Below, one piece after another: positions 1 to 11,688 of a stretch of DNA of 64,000 nucleotides. How positions within the stretch are numbered: the stretch's first letter is position 1; each line of letters opens with the position of its first letter. The notes beneath the pieces were generated by a model. That model was given only the letters and a program-made list of their open reading frames with translations. It ran no database searches and had not been told where the DNA came from. This DNA comes from Echinostoma caproni (taxonomy: Eukaryota > Platyhelminthes > Trematoda > Plagiorchiida > Echinostomatidae). The position numbers and the translations under genes are program-made. The stretch is from assembly GCA_900618425.1 (NCBI GenBank), contig UZAN01039701.1, positions 58,444-122,443 of the forward strand. The letters run 5' to 3'.

Positions 1-1548
1 ATGAATGCTTCTAAACTTGCCCCCCCCCCCGAGATTATCCCACAATAGTTAGTAAAGTCATATATTCAGAAGGAATTATTTCTTATAATCAACCATGTGT
101 TAAGTGTGCCGAATCGATGGGGAACAGTAGAACAAGGCTACTTTTACAAGTTTATAAATATCTCTGGCTGTTTTAGGACTTCATTTGTTTTTTTCAATGA
201 AATTATCTCAGCAACTTGAATTGAAAGCGATGTTAAAATTAGTGGATCAGTTCCGGTATAACAATCCTCATCGGAAACAAGTTGCGGAGACGGTTGCATT
301 CAATCCATAAATTCCGTTTCGTTTTCAGTACTACTTCGTTATTTGTCCTCCACCCGATTCATCCCTAAACTATCGCATAAGCCAGAATAATGATGCGACT
401 GTTGTTTTGCTCTGTTTGTTTGGGGAAAAATATGGCAAATAGGAAATTCTACGGGATCGGCAAACCTGTTCATATGGTGCACATGAAGCATAAACACGCA
501 GGCACCCAGGTGAGTAGCTAAATCGGTGGAACTAAAACTTATCAATTTAACTTTTATCGTCTCCATTTTTTTCACTGAAAAGGTGCAACTATAAGCAAGC
601 TTAACACAGAGTGATCAAAATGAGGCATATCGGAGTTAGACGGTCCGGAACAATCATGCACACTAGGACAAATAATAGTTAAAAATAGTGCTGATAATAT
701 ACTGTCAATATTTGCTGAATCAACAATACGGTCATTTGGACTTAGCACAGAATGACGTAAACGGATGGGTAAAACAACAAACTAGTCAGCAAATAGTCTA
801 CCGAAAGAAAAAGTTGCTTTTGTCTCACAGAAAAGAGGAAGAAGAAGACCAACCCATTTTCGATTATCAAACAGTAATCAATTTTTCAGGTTCACTGGAA
901 CACTCAAATGTGAAACGTGTTCATGGAATTCGAAATTTGAAAAATACACGTCAATCGTTGAACAAAACGTGGGGTCGTACTCCTAAGATTCAGTAAATCG
1001 ATTATAAAACGTGTCGAACCGCATGTCAATGGTGCTTGGTACAAATATTACAATACAATACAATACAAAATAGAAGTTAGAATCAAGTAAGCAGGAAGTT
1101 CTTTTATTCAGTCGACAAAATCAGCATCCTATATACCATGGGTTTGGTTAGAGAAAAATCCAAGGTTCAAGTAGATACTGGACATATGGAACCAGGAAAT
1201 TACAAAGCTATTAATTATCAAAGTTTATGGTTGATTCCCATAAGAATTTCAAAATACAAACAATATAGCAAACAAGGTAGTTTTGGTAACTTCGTCTTCA
1301 GGCATTTTCAGTTACATGTGCGTTTATATCTATTCTAGAAATAAATGTGATTGCTCCATCGAGGTCAAGTGTGAAAATACAGCTATATCTGTCCGGTTTA
1401 CTCAGAGCGAGTGGAGAAAATGAGGGTAGGGTCGAAGGGGGGCAAAGGTCAATTCTGGACATTTCCGAGTCCCTTTCGAAGTGCAATTTGTCACGCCAGG
1501 TTACGTCATCACGACATGACTGAGGTCATGGTTCGGATTATCACATAG
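1..1548. other. No gene recognised
   Basis: AT-rich sequence with a poly-C run at 21-30 and the ATACA tract at 1049. The part from about 1300 to 1548 is probably the 3' tail of the minus-strand Penelope fragment. Confidence 0.6.
1049..1071 (+). repeat. Tandem ATACA tract
   Basis: Short tandem ATACA units of the same kind as the 3' end of the CR1/Jockey-like element at 35319-35337. It may mark the 3' end of a very short truncated copy; the bases before it do not clearly match that element. Confidence 0.35.
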
Positions 1549-1875
1549 GTTTGGCTGGGGCCAAGGCAACTGGGGTGCGGAAATCATTTTCTTCTGTTTG
1601 CACAGTGGTCGGTTCATGTTTTTGATTGCCACAGCTTCTGTCGCTACCAAGTGACGTTTCCGAACGTACTTTGATTTGTCGTGGGGCTCCTTGTAAATGA
1701 CTTTAAATACATCGTTGTCTGGCTAATGCCCGGTATCAGCGAGACGAGCAATAATCGCGCTGGTTATTGTTTTCTTGCAACCCATACTAAGCCAAGCCGG
1801 TTTATGTTCTCTGATCCATTGTAAGAACTGCCTCATCGTTCGTCCTACTACTCCTAAACATGTGCAAGTGAAAGT
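1549..1875 (-). pseudogene. Penelope-like element, GIY-YIG endonuclease fragment
   Basis: Minus-strand frame from 1875: FTCTCLGVVGRTMRQFL, IREHKPAWLSMG, KKTITSAIIARLADTGH. It is interrupted by TAG at 1723-1725 and resumes in the same frame with PDNDVFKVIYKEPHDKSKYV, RKRHLVATEAVAIKNM and PLCKQKKMISAPQLPWP. The order matches the C-terminal part of the element at 12712-13030 (CTCS.RY.G.T.R, then ADTGH/VDRGH, then LCKQ and LPWP), so this is another copy of the same Penelope-like clade. No RT region is recognisable on the 5' side (above 1875), so it is a 5'-truncated copy. The 3' flank, about 1300-1548, is probably the element's untranslated tail but has no coding content. Confidence 0.75.
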
Positions 1876-2504
1876 TAAGCAGAAAAAAATAATAGAGTGG
1901 TAAAAAACCAAAGAAGAACGCAGCGACGTCTATGAGATGAGGAAGTCCTAAGATATATTTTTGCACATTATGTAACCGTGTATTGTAAACCAAACTTTCA
2001 TCCTAATACATGAAAGGCATTTGACCCACCAAAGGTGTACATTTGAAGATAAGCACAAAACTTTGAAACATACCCTGAAAGTGCACAGGAATTTTGAAAC
2101 AATGTATACTTGTAAAACTAAAAACATTTAAAATTACTACCCCTGGACATAAGCAGTTGCCGGAAATGCTAAAATGGAGTCACATCGTAGAGAAAGAAAC
2201 GATAAATTTACGAGGCACATCTTCTGTAGTTACTTGTGCTACAGAAAATTGCGTACTGTTGAAAGTACTACGTTTTAGTTTAGAACCAGCCTTTAAAATC
2301 TCTTCCCTGATGATTTTATTGCATTTCAATATTTCTTGTAGTTTTGTCCTCTGCAATTCAATAGGGTCCTTGCTTTTAGCTACTACGCAATAGGAGTTTA
2401 ACTACTTGATTATTTTTAAATGCGGTGGAAATGTTTGTGATAAATGACAAAGAGCACTGTTTCCTCCTGTTTGGGTCTCGTCAGTAGTGCGTACTTTTAT
2501 TCCT

Positions 2505-2575
2505 CTTTCAGGACTCGAACCGCGAACACTTGGGTTGGGACTTCAAACCCTTACCCCTGAGTTACACAGGCGACG
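2505..2575 (-). repeat. tRNA-like head, minus strand
   Basis: On the minus strand there is an A-box-like TAACTCAGGGG (2564-2554) and, about 33 nt on, an exact B box GGTTCGAGTCC (2521-2511). The surrounding arms pair weakly. It abuts the long inverted repeat that starts at 2603, and the two may be parts of one non-autonomous element. Confidence 0.4.
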
Positions 2576-2602
2576 GTTGTCAGCTTGTTTGAATGACTCA
2601 AT

Positions 2603-2782
2603 AAATTTATATGGTGAATGTTTGGATTGGCCCATTGGGTTTTCACAGGCACTAGGCACTGTTGATGATGTTCGATGTGGGTTTAAGTCCTTGGAAGATC
2701 GCTGATTCCCCACACCAATCATTGTCAACAATGCCTAGTTAGTTTGAAAATAGGCTAATCCAAACATTCACCATTTAAATTT
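2603..2782. repeat. Long imperfect inverted repeat (foldback or MITE-like)
   Basis: The left arm (2603-2681) and the reverse complement of the right arm (2709-2782) align over about 75 nt. AAATTTATATGGTGAATG matches AAATTTAAATGGTGAATG, TTTGGATTGGCC matches TTTGGATTAGCC, and ACTAGGCACTGTTGATGATG matches ACTAGGCATTGTTGACAATG. They end in GATGTGGG and GGTGTGGG around a 27-nt centre. There are a few substitutions and one small indel. Confidence 0.7.
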
Positions 2783-5700
2783 GATTATCGGTTTCAAAAT
2801 ACCTTTTGATTTAAGCACTTTATTTAGGAAATAATGCGAAATACTTCTCTATTCAATATTGCTCATAATTCACAGAGCTAGTGTTGAATCCGTTTCGCTC
2901 TCCAAAGAGATGTCCTCTAATCGCACCCCATATACCTTTTCCCAGCCATCCTGCGTTATCTCTTGTTTCGTCATTTCTTCTCTTTTCTTATTTGACCTGC
3001 TACATCTGCGTTGAGCCAATGGGCCCACTGATTCGTCCGTCTGTGTTCTCTCGCCAGTGACCCGTATCACCTTCATCCTTAGTTGTTCACCCCCACCACT
3101 CCACACTGTCCTCATTCGTGACCCGGTAGGCACTTATCGATCGACATACACATACATGCAAGCCACCACACGTTCATTGTTCCCGTGCCGCACGTGATTG
3201 GCATTCTGACCCCGTACATTTGATTGGCTGGCTGTCGGTCATTGAACCATTGTGCATTCTGACCGGATGACTTTGACTGACCTGCATCCACCCGCGGTCG
3301 TTGAGTTGAACGCTTTGACAGCCTCCGAAGGTTCGTTTCGGCATGTTGTTCCAATTGCAAATCTCAACTATTTTAATGAAGACGCACTATCATTTGATTA
3401 TGCCTTGACAGTGCAAACACGCACTCCCCGAATTGCCTCACGATTCGAGACTTGTACTTATTTGATGTTAACCATTCATTGTCTATAATAGTACCTCATT
3501 TCAAGGCAATCTAGTTCTCTGCTGACTTCGGGATTTGCGCATCACACGGATTTTCAATGNNNCAATCCACATCACAGAATCTTCTCAAGAGATTCTACAG
3601 CTATTAACTTCAAAATTGTACATCTCATTTTTAGAAGTATGTGGTTTAAGCAGATATTCGAGTGATGTTTACTTTTGATTGACTTGCACAATACCNCAGA
3701 AATCTCAATGGGGTTCCAACTCACGCATGCAGTCCCCTTCCCCATAAATTTGAACCAGTTAACCTACAAATATAAACCGTTAGCTTAGATGTCCTCCTAT
3801 TTGACTGCCCACGAAACCCAGTTGGACACTTAGTATTTACTAATTACCTTGTATGATGCATGATTTAACACGTTTTCTCTAGAATCCTTGATTAAAATCT
3901 GTTTAACTACAATAAATACACGCGTTGTCAAATCTTCGGAAGTAATGCAAGCTATCGACATTTGATAAGGTGTTCGATTACAGTTTCAAAAGGTATGATC
4001 TAACTCGAAAACGGTTAGTCATGATATACGTATTATTCTTTTCTTGTTTGTTGCATAGCTTCCTGGGATCAAGTAAGATTTTCAAAATATATCCACGAAA
4101 AAGCTTAGCGGGTTCCTCTTACCATTTTCATTATGTGGAAAAGGAAAAGCCCGATGAGCTACCTATAAGCCCGGTATGATCAGGCTTCATCGAGAGATCG
4201 TTAAACTACTTCCGAGTCGCTTGCGATTGAAATAATTTGGGTTATCCTAGCTACGTAATTAACACCTCGCTTGGTGCCTTCGTTTAACTTGCCGTTTTAT
4301 TACGGATTCGTGAATAACTGTGATGCCAATTACACCATAGCGGATTGATCCGTGGAATAACAACCCTCAATGATTTCGTCAGTTTAGTCGGCCAATGTTA
4401 ATCACATGATCTTCACATCGCTTTTATCAAAATTTCGACCGTCGGTAACTTTATGGAGGCATATAATAAATTTCTGGTCATCATTATTATGCTCATAAGT
4501 GGTCTTTTGTTTTCGAAAGTCTGTCGACAGAAAAAGGCTACTAATGACAAAGGAATTTGCCAAATGTTGTGTACATTTCCAATCGTGAAAATCGCTTGAT
4601 TATGTGCCTAAAACCTGTATCAATGAGCTGCTGAATTTGTGATTCTGACGTCACACACTATCTCACTCTAACGTTTCAAGTGACTTTTGCATCCAATTAA
4701 AGATAGCGTTCAATTTGAAGTTAAGCCCGTATACAGTGAAATGTTCTCTAACAGATAGCACATTTTAAATGTATTAACCACAAATTTTGGTGAGTGAACC
4801 CTAATAGAACACCAATTAAGGTGGTATTTCCGGCAAGGTATACCGGTTGGGAAGAAAATGTATGTTCCACAGTGGTTTTTCTACGACTGAGTCGGTAATG
4901 TACACCTCTGCCCATCGGCACAAATATGAAATCCCCCAGTTAATTTTGCGATGCAATCCTTCACAAGCCTCTACTCTCCCATATGGAATAGACAATCGGA
5001 GAGGAGAAAAGTGCGAATGAAAGGACTTTCGCAGAAAGGAAAAAACCACAAACGTAGGCTACGTCCGCCANCGTCCGCCATTATGAAAGCTCACGTTCTT
5101 TTGGAGTATAAGAAAATGATTTGCCGGGCTGGAACACCGACAGTTAAATAATTTTTTAACTGAGAAAGAATCTTTCATAGATTAGCTGGGTACGTTTTGA
5201 AAGGATAAACAAACAATGATATCTTTCAAAAAGCGTGGGAAGAAACACAGAATGCAAGCACACGAGAGGAACAATGCAAAAGAACAATATGTTCAGTTAG
5301 TCAGTGATTCTGTTTTCACAATTTGTCTTTTTCAGAATGGTATTTCGGAGAAAATTAACAAATAACTTGTAGAACTTTCTTCAAGAAGTGAATGCCTCTA
5401 TAAGGATTTCAGGTGTTCAACACCATGAATGAGTCCAGGATACATTAGACTGTATTACCGCAAAACCAAACTTTGGAGCTGAAGCACTTGCATATTTGCT
5501 ACCCTTTCGGAACAGAAGATATTGCCATTTGGGAGTTGGTAGACCAATAGCCCGGAACCACCTTCCCACATTCGTGTTTGTGCACTTCCTCACTTTTATA
5601 CCTGAAAGAAATCACACGGAGACCAAAGAAGAAAATACATCTATTCACCATCATGCAACAGAGAATCAAAACTGATTATCCACCGAGTGAGAGTTAATTT

Positions 5701-7392
5701 AAAGGAGAATTACATCGTTATATGGCCCATTCGGTTTTTCACAGGCACTGTTCATACTGCTCGGATAGGTACTCATGATTTGCTATGACTTCACAAATCA
5801 CTTAAGCAAAAGGCCTTAAAAAGTTTTTAGATTTCAGGTGCTGTTTATTCTCTTTAATCTACCATGTATTTCATGAGCTGGTACTGATAAAGCAAATGGA
5901 GCAGTTATGTTACAAAACAAAACCTAGCGTTTTTCCTTTCGTTTCAGGTCTGCGAGTGGGCGCTAGATCGATATGTCCAAAAAATGTTTAAATTCTGCTG
6001 AAAAGCGGTAACGTTGACACCAACTCAAGGTTAGGCACATTTTGCATGCGTTCTAAAGAAAAAGAATGTACATTTTGAAAATTTAATTAAAAAAATATTG
6101 ACAGTCTGAAAGTCAAGCCTATTGCCAAAGTGCTCACATCCTCTTAACATGTCCAGTGACCAAATTATAAAGTTTCCTCTTGATTACATCATTTATCCGA
6201 ATGCGAGTGAATAACAAATTTCAGGAGATGACCTCAAACTAAACATTGATTAGACAGATCTGAAGGAACAAGATAATCGAAAAGAAGTCACTCTCATCGG
6301 GCAGCGTGAGAGCTTTGATCAATGCCTATCTATCGATCTGTTTTTATTTCACGTCTGCGTACCAAATCTACCAAATCAAGCAGTTCGCCGACCTGTGTTA
6401 TTTCTGACCTAGGTGATGCACACTAAGGCTGTTTTTCACGGTTGCTCCAAGCGCTTCTGACGCTTTGACTAAATGTGAACGGAATAAATGTCAAACCAAA
6501 CCCAGATGATGTTACATCAGTGAATTGGCGGTGTGGTGTCCGTACCCACCCCGTCCCCGGAGAGGCTGTGGTGAAATTCCTCCATCCAATCTGCATGTGG
6601 TCCAGAAAATTTCACCCCTTACTTTCCTCACACAAATAGCCAATGACGAATATCCTGCCTTAAGCATACATACAACTGATATGGAATACCGTAAGTGGGA
6701 ATTGGTGAAAACGATTGCCTGTATGTGTCACTGCAAACATTTCCTTGGATTTTCAATCACACAATCCATAAAACTCCAGGTACCTAAGAGAAGTTGGGGA
6801 TATTTGGTGGGTAGTTGAAGGGTTTCTCCTAGTTCCCTAATAGGCTGACAACTGTAGGTCGCAAGTGTTATAAATGAGTTAAGAATAATTATCAGTTGCA
6901 TTCTTTGATCGCAGTATCCTGCAACGATTTTTTTTCCAGAAATCTAAGTGTTGTAGAAACCGCATTGGTCAGTTCAGTTCCCGAATTATTGATCCCACTT
7001 TTGGAAGTGTTTAATTCATCCAGTATACTGGATTGCTTGGAAAATCCGTTTGGATAAACTCCAATTCCGGCCAAACCGCTGTCATCAGTTTTAGCAAGCT
7101 CTGTAGATTGAATTGACCGTTTCTATTTATTCGTTAGTCAACAGATATCTATAATGTTGCACCGATAACAAGTGTTTGACAGATTTCCTCCATATTGTGA
7201 TGGTCAAGCGATCATCACAATCTCGCTAATAGATTGTGTGTTAAAATTCCACTACCGGCCACTACATCCGTTAGATGAGTTACTTCTTGAGGAAAATTAT
7301 TTGTTTACCTCCTTTATGGGTTCAGTAAGAATGCGAACGCAAAACAGCGATAGCATTTCGATTTTCAGCTTAGGTATAAATTTGTTCCTTAC
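2783..7392. other. No gene recognised
   Basis: Only short frames without domain signatures. The sequence around 5727-5758 (GGCCCATTCGG, TTTTTCACAGGCACTG) matches the left arm of the inverted repeat at about 2631-2655. Isolated N at 3560-3562, 3696 and 5071. Confidence 0.6.
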
Positions 7393-7446
7393 CCTGGTGG
7401 CTGAATGGTTGAGGTCACTGAGGTGTGTTCGAATCTGACCACCACG
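7393..7446 (+). repeat. tRNA-like head fragment
   Basis: The A-box-like TGGCTGAATGG (7398-7408) and B-box-like GTTCGAATC (7427-7435) are flanked by CCTGGTGG on the left and CCACCACGG on the right, which are complementary. The spacing between the boxes is shorter than in a tRNA. It resembles the head at 57019, which suggests the same SINE-like family. Confidence 0.4.
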
Positions 7447-9539
7447 GCCTGATTCCGCATTATGTTCCATGGTAGTCCTTTTTCTTTCTTGAAAGTAGTA
7501 TCAGTTAAAGGAAATAACAATGAAAATAAAATAGGAATAATGCAAGTGCCATAAACATCAAAAAGCAATTAAACCTTTATCAGTAATGGGATGAGTGGTT
7601 TATATTCTCATGCAGCAAGCTGTCTTCAAAGCGGTATTACTTTAAGCTCGACAAACAATCCATGTTCTCTTGAGTCCTTCTATAGGCAAGCAATCAAAAG
7701 TTTGATTTCGATCAAGTTAGCCAACGTAGACATCAAAGTTAAACTGCTATTCAAAGTGCACATGCATCAACTAATTATCAAGATTATTCTGAAGTATATT
7801 TGCATTACATAATGAGACTCATCCGGGTAAAAAGAGTCGTCCAGTGCTTCCTAGTTTCGTAATTAATGTTCAATGTGTATTAGGACAAAAAGTAAAGCTA
7901 CTGTGCTAATATTATCAGGATTGTCTGGTTTTTTTTCATTCTCGCGTTTTAAAAGGTTCCGTTGACCAAAACGAGCCACGTACGATAAACATCGATGTGA
8001 TAGGACTGATACTTCTGCAGGTCATTGAAACTGGAACTGGTTGTCAATGTTGCACTCTGTGTTAATCAAATCACCTACGGAAAAAAATGTCACGCCACCC
8101 GAACTTGATTATCGTAATACCGCATAACGTTAATTTAAGACAAATTTGTCAAAAAACAAGTTATTTCTTGATTCACGCAAAACTGATTTTTTCTGATGCC
8201 CCCAAAAGCTGTTGCTCTATTACAGATGAATAACTCAGTTAGTGTTTAGAAAGTATAGTTGTCGAACTGTGGCTCGCTGACTTCAATGCATATTTTATTA
8301 AAGTCACAGAGAATGTCCTCTGCAGAAAATGGATATTTTGCGCAACAGTGTCCATAAAAGTGTATGCAAAATAGCGAACGAGAAAGATTTTATCTCTTTT
8401 CGGGAGATGACGTTGAGTAGAATAACTTCGTATTCTAACCGACCCCCGAATTCTTCCCCAGTGCTTTTTATCAATAAAAAGACTGAACGTTTTTGTACAT
8501 GAACTAGATGAGAAAACTATCTGGTCATACGGTTCCTGCAGGACGAAGTAGGAACTGAAATATCCACATTGACCAATGTTATGAGTGAATCTGCTCATAT
8601 TTTACGTGTAATACAGATGAGGTAATGTTATCAAAAACGTTTACGCACCGAATTCTGTTGAACCTCAAAGCGGTCAAAAATAAGCCGGCCAAATCTTCCT
8701 TCTTGAGCCCAGATATCGATGGGTCGAAATAGGAGCTTACCTTAGTTATTAAATTGTAGTGATATTGTCTGTTGGTAAATCCCCAAACGCACAAGCACTT
8801 CATTCTGCAATTAGCAGTCAGCTGGTTTCTTTCCTCCTAATCAAATTCATTCATCTGTGTAGCCTAATATGATTTGCGCTCGGCAAGTGGCTAAAAATGA
8901 TGGTTGTATATAAGTACTATATTTTGCTAATCGATGAGATGCCAACTAGAACACTTTCCATTGATTTGCTTTTTCCACAGTATTTCCGAGCAACGAAACC
9001 CATGGAAAGTCACTAGGCATGTGCTTGTGAAAAATGATAAGGTTTTCTATTCACTTACATGCTACCAAAATTGACACACAAAATTTACGCAAGAAAGGGT
9101 ACACAAAGACAAAATATCTGCATTTCCATCATGTAACAAATTACAGAGGATTCCAGGTAGGAGTGTGATTCAAGAACAGATATTATCAAAAGGTCAACGG
9201 ATTCATTGGGGAATTTTATGTTGCTGATTTATGCAACAAACCCCAATTGCTGCCCATCAGGATTAGTCCAATGTGCAAAGGAGATGACAAAATAGGATCT
9301 TGGCGAACTGGGAAAATGTGGCTGTGTGATGAAAACATAAATAAATGGTTACTAATTGAACGTTAGAATACATTCCCTTACTTTTCGGTGGGAATACGTT
9401 GGGGAAACTGCTTTCTACGCAAAGTTTATTTCCACAGTAAAAATGATGTCTTCTGTTTCAGTCCAGTTCAACTCTACCTTGTATTTCGTTACATCTTCAT
9501 GATGTCCATTTGAAAATTTGTGCATAAACTCACACTGCC

Positions 9540-10020
9540 GAACATATACTTCATCATGCTTGACCTGTCCGGCCTTTGACAGGCCACATCACATGGCCTT
9601 AGCCCTGCGTCCTGGGCGCGCCCCCTTGACAAACAATGCAACCAGTATTTGTCCATTCAAGTTGGTCACAGGTCAAGTATATCTTGTATAACCCATTGTA
9701 CAATGTACTTTTGTCTGCACTAGTTCTTTATCCAAGACTAGTCAACCATTCATTTACTTCAGATCCACTCCTTGCCTGTTGTTTGCATATCTGTCGAGCA
9801 TATTCCTTTCGAATTGTATGGTATTGTGTGGGCTTTCCTTTTGAGTCCCAGTTATTCTCACCCCAGGCCTTGTGGGTTTATCGGTGTGGTATGTTCTGGT
9901 TGCACTATTGTATTCAATATAAAACTACGTTTTGTATCGAATACAACCGGTCAGTTTCGTTGGGGTTTATTTTTTATTAAACTCAATCAGTCGCATCACG
10001 GATAACTTTCGGGGGTTGTC
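9540..10020 (+). other. Unclassified GC-rich patch and LTR-like stretch
   Basis: It opens with an unusually GC-rich segment for this window (about 9590-9632, including GGGCGCGCCCCC). There is a TATA-like ATATAAAAC at about 9918-9926 and an ATTAAA about 60 nt later (9976-9981). The layout could be that of an LTR with promoter and polyadenylation site, but no second copy, primer-binding site or pol frame is visible. Long open frames here have no recognised domain. Confidence 0.2.
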
Positions 10021-11223
10021 CCTATGGTTATGGTTCGTTGATGTGGGTTATAGGGCAAGATTTGTTGTTTGGTTCTGGTCAAATCCATGGAAATCCGTAT
10101 TCGCAACCATCTCCATGTGTGTGTCCAACAACGGTTTGTGCATTCACTGAGATTCTTCTTCTATGCATGGGGGTGAATCATGAAGAGGTTGTGAAAACAC
10201 GCTGTGGTTCTCCTTTAATATTTAGACAGAACAAATTACCCGTGACCGATATTATGGTCTTCACTATTCAACTCGAAACGGTTTGTCTTGTATATACATC
10301 GATAAACAAATGCAGTCAAACCTCGCTTGTATCAAATCTTTATAAGTGCGCCAATAGTCAGGTTAAAAAACACGTGAGTTGACTTTACTGAAACCTTCCT
10401 GATGTTCGTATCCCCATAATTTAGAGTGTTACAGAAAGATTGCAGACTAGAGAGAACCCACTTATAATGAGTTAATAGTTGCAATCAGCAGGAAACAAAA
10501 TAAGCCTTGATGGAAAGATTGGTTTTGAAGTGAGTGCCTCTGTATACATCCGCAAGTTCGCACGTGCCGCCAGTAGAGGGTGTCTCAGACGAGGTGTTTT
10601 TCAGTCTAGGATAAAATAAAGGAATCTGCATGCAAGCAATCTGCAAAGCATGGACCAGTCACAATGAAGCTGCCGGATAAATGAACACCCAATACCACAC
10701 ACCGATGGTTGACGTTGGGTTGGAAATCACTCTGTCTGACTGCATGGTGAAACATATAACCCCAAGAAAATTAACCTTATCTTCGTCCCATAGCTATGCG
10801 CTTCAGCGCAGTCCTACGGTTCCATTTAACTACCTGGTCTTAACAATAATAAGCAGACAAATATTGAGATAGAATTTCCTGTGTTAAACGGAATCAAGAA
10901 TGGTGTGACCCAACCAGAAAAGGATTGCCTTAGCGGGAAACAGATCCGCAGTATCGTTTGTCGCAAACGCGGAGTCTTGTGCACGAAGGGAAACTCAATC
11001 CCATCACTAGAACATTGTAACCGACCAGTAATGTTATCTCTTCAATCACTGGCGCGATGTGAGTTTGGTTCTGGCTGATAAACAATTCTGTCTTCACCCA
11101 GGAAAATTTCGTACATCATTTAGTTTATCTGCGTCATACTGCTTTGAGAGCTTTCGAGAAATGGCTATCCCATTTCATAGGTTGTCATAACATGTGGAAT
11201 ACCATAAGCAGTGGGTCAGTAGC

Positions 11224-11262
11224 AGTTGAGAATGCATGAAGTNAGTTGAGAATGCATGAAGT
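11224..11262. other. Single-N join flanked by an exact 19-nt duplication
   Basis: The 19 bases at 11224-11242 are repeated exactly at 11244-11262 with one N between. The same pattern with 9 bases is at 5062-5080 (CGTCCGCCA, N, CGTCCGCCA). This is how unmerged contig overlaps look. Confidence 0.8.
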
Positions 11263-11688
11263 GCGCCAGAATTGGATTCAGTACATCGTGGAGAGGTCAT
11301 AGATTGTTGTGGAACAGTATCACACATAAGGAAAAGCTGTCACACGCTGGAGTATGAAATCTCAAAAACATGATGTTGAACCTCTTTGAAGACGCTGTCT
11401 CACTTAATGGTACCACTGGTCGGAAAGTGAGGTAAAGGAAAAGTTGTTGGATTTAGTTTTTCAAAGGGATTATCAACCATTCAGGTTCAAACAGTTAATC
11501 TCCAATGTTGAAATCAAAACAGTGCTTTTATCCGTCCTTATGCTTGGGTATTGTGACTGAATCACCCCGATCAACAGATATTCTATTTGGACAGAAAGCC
11601 AGAGGAACGTTCATCTGAAATACACCCAATCGCAAGAGATCCCTCAGTTTAACAGTGACTGCAAATAACGGAGCCGATTGAATCTAAA

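Larger units (their letters stand above)
7447..11688. other. No gene recognised
   Basis: Contains the GC-rich/LTR-like patch at 9540-10020. A short stretch at about 10851-10885 can be read as NIEIEFPVL, resembling NIQIEIPVM in the Penelope RT at 11689-12003. It may be a scrap of another copy, but nothing around it supports this. Confidence 0.5.

Noticed and set aside
8239..8598. 119-codon minus-strand ATG frame
   Set aside because: No domain, no splice or conservation evidence; a length expected by chance in this much AT-rich sequence.
9636..10382. Overlapping 114-codon plus-strand frames as a gene
   Set aside because: Frames overlap each other, lack domains, and sit in a probable repeat.
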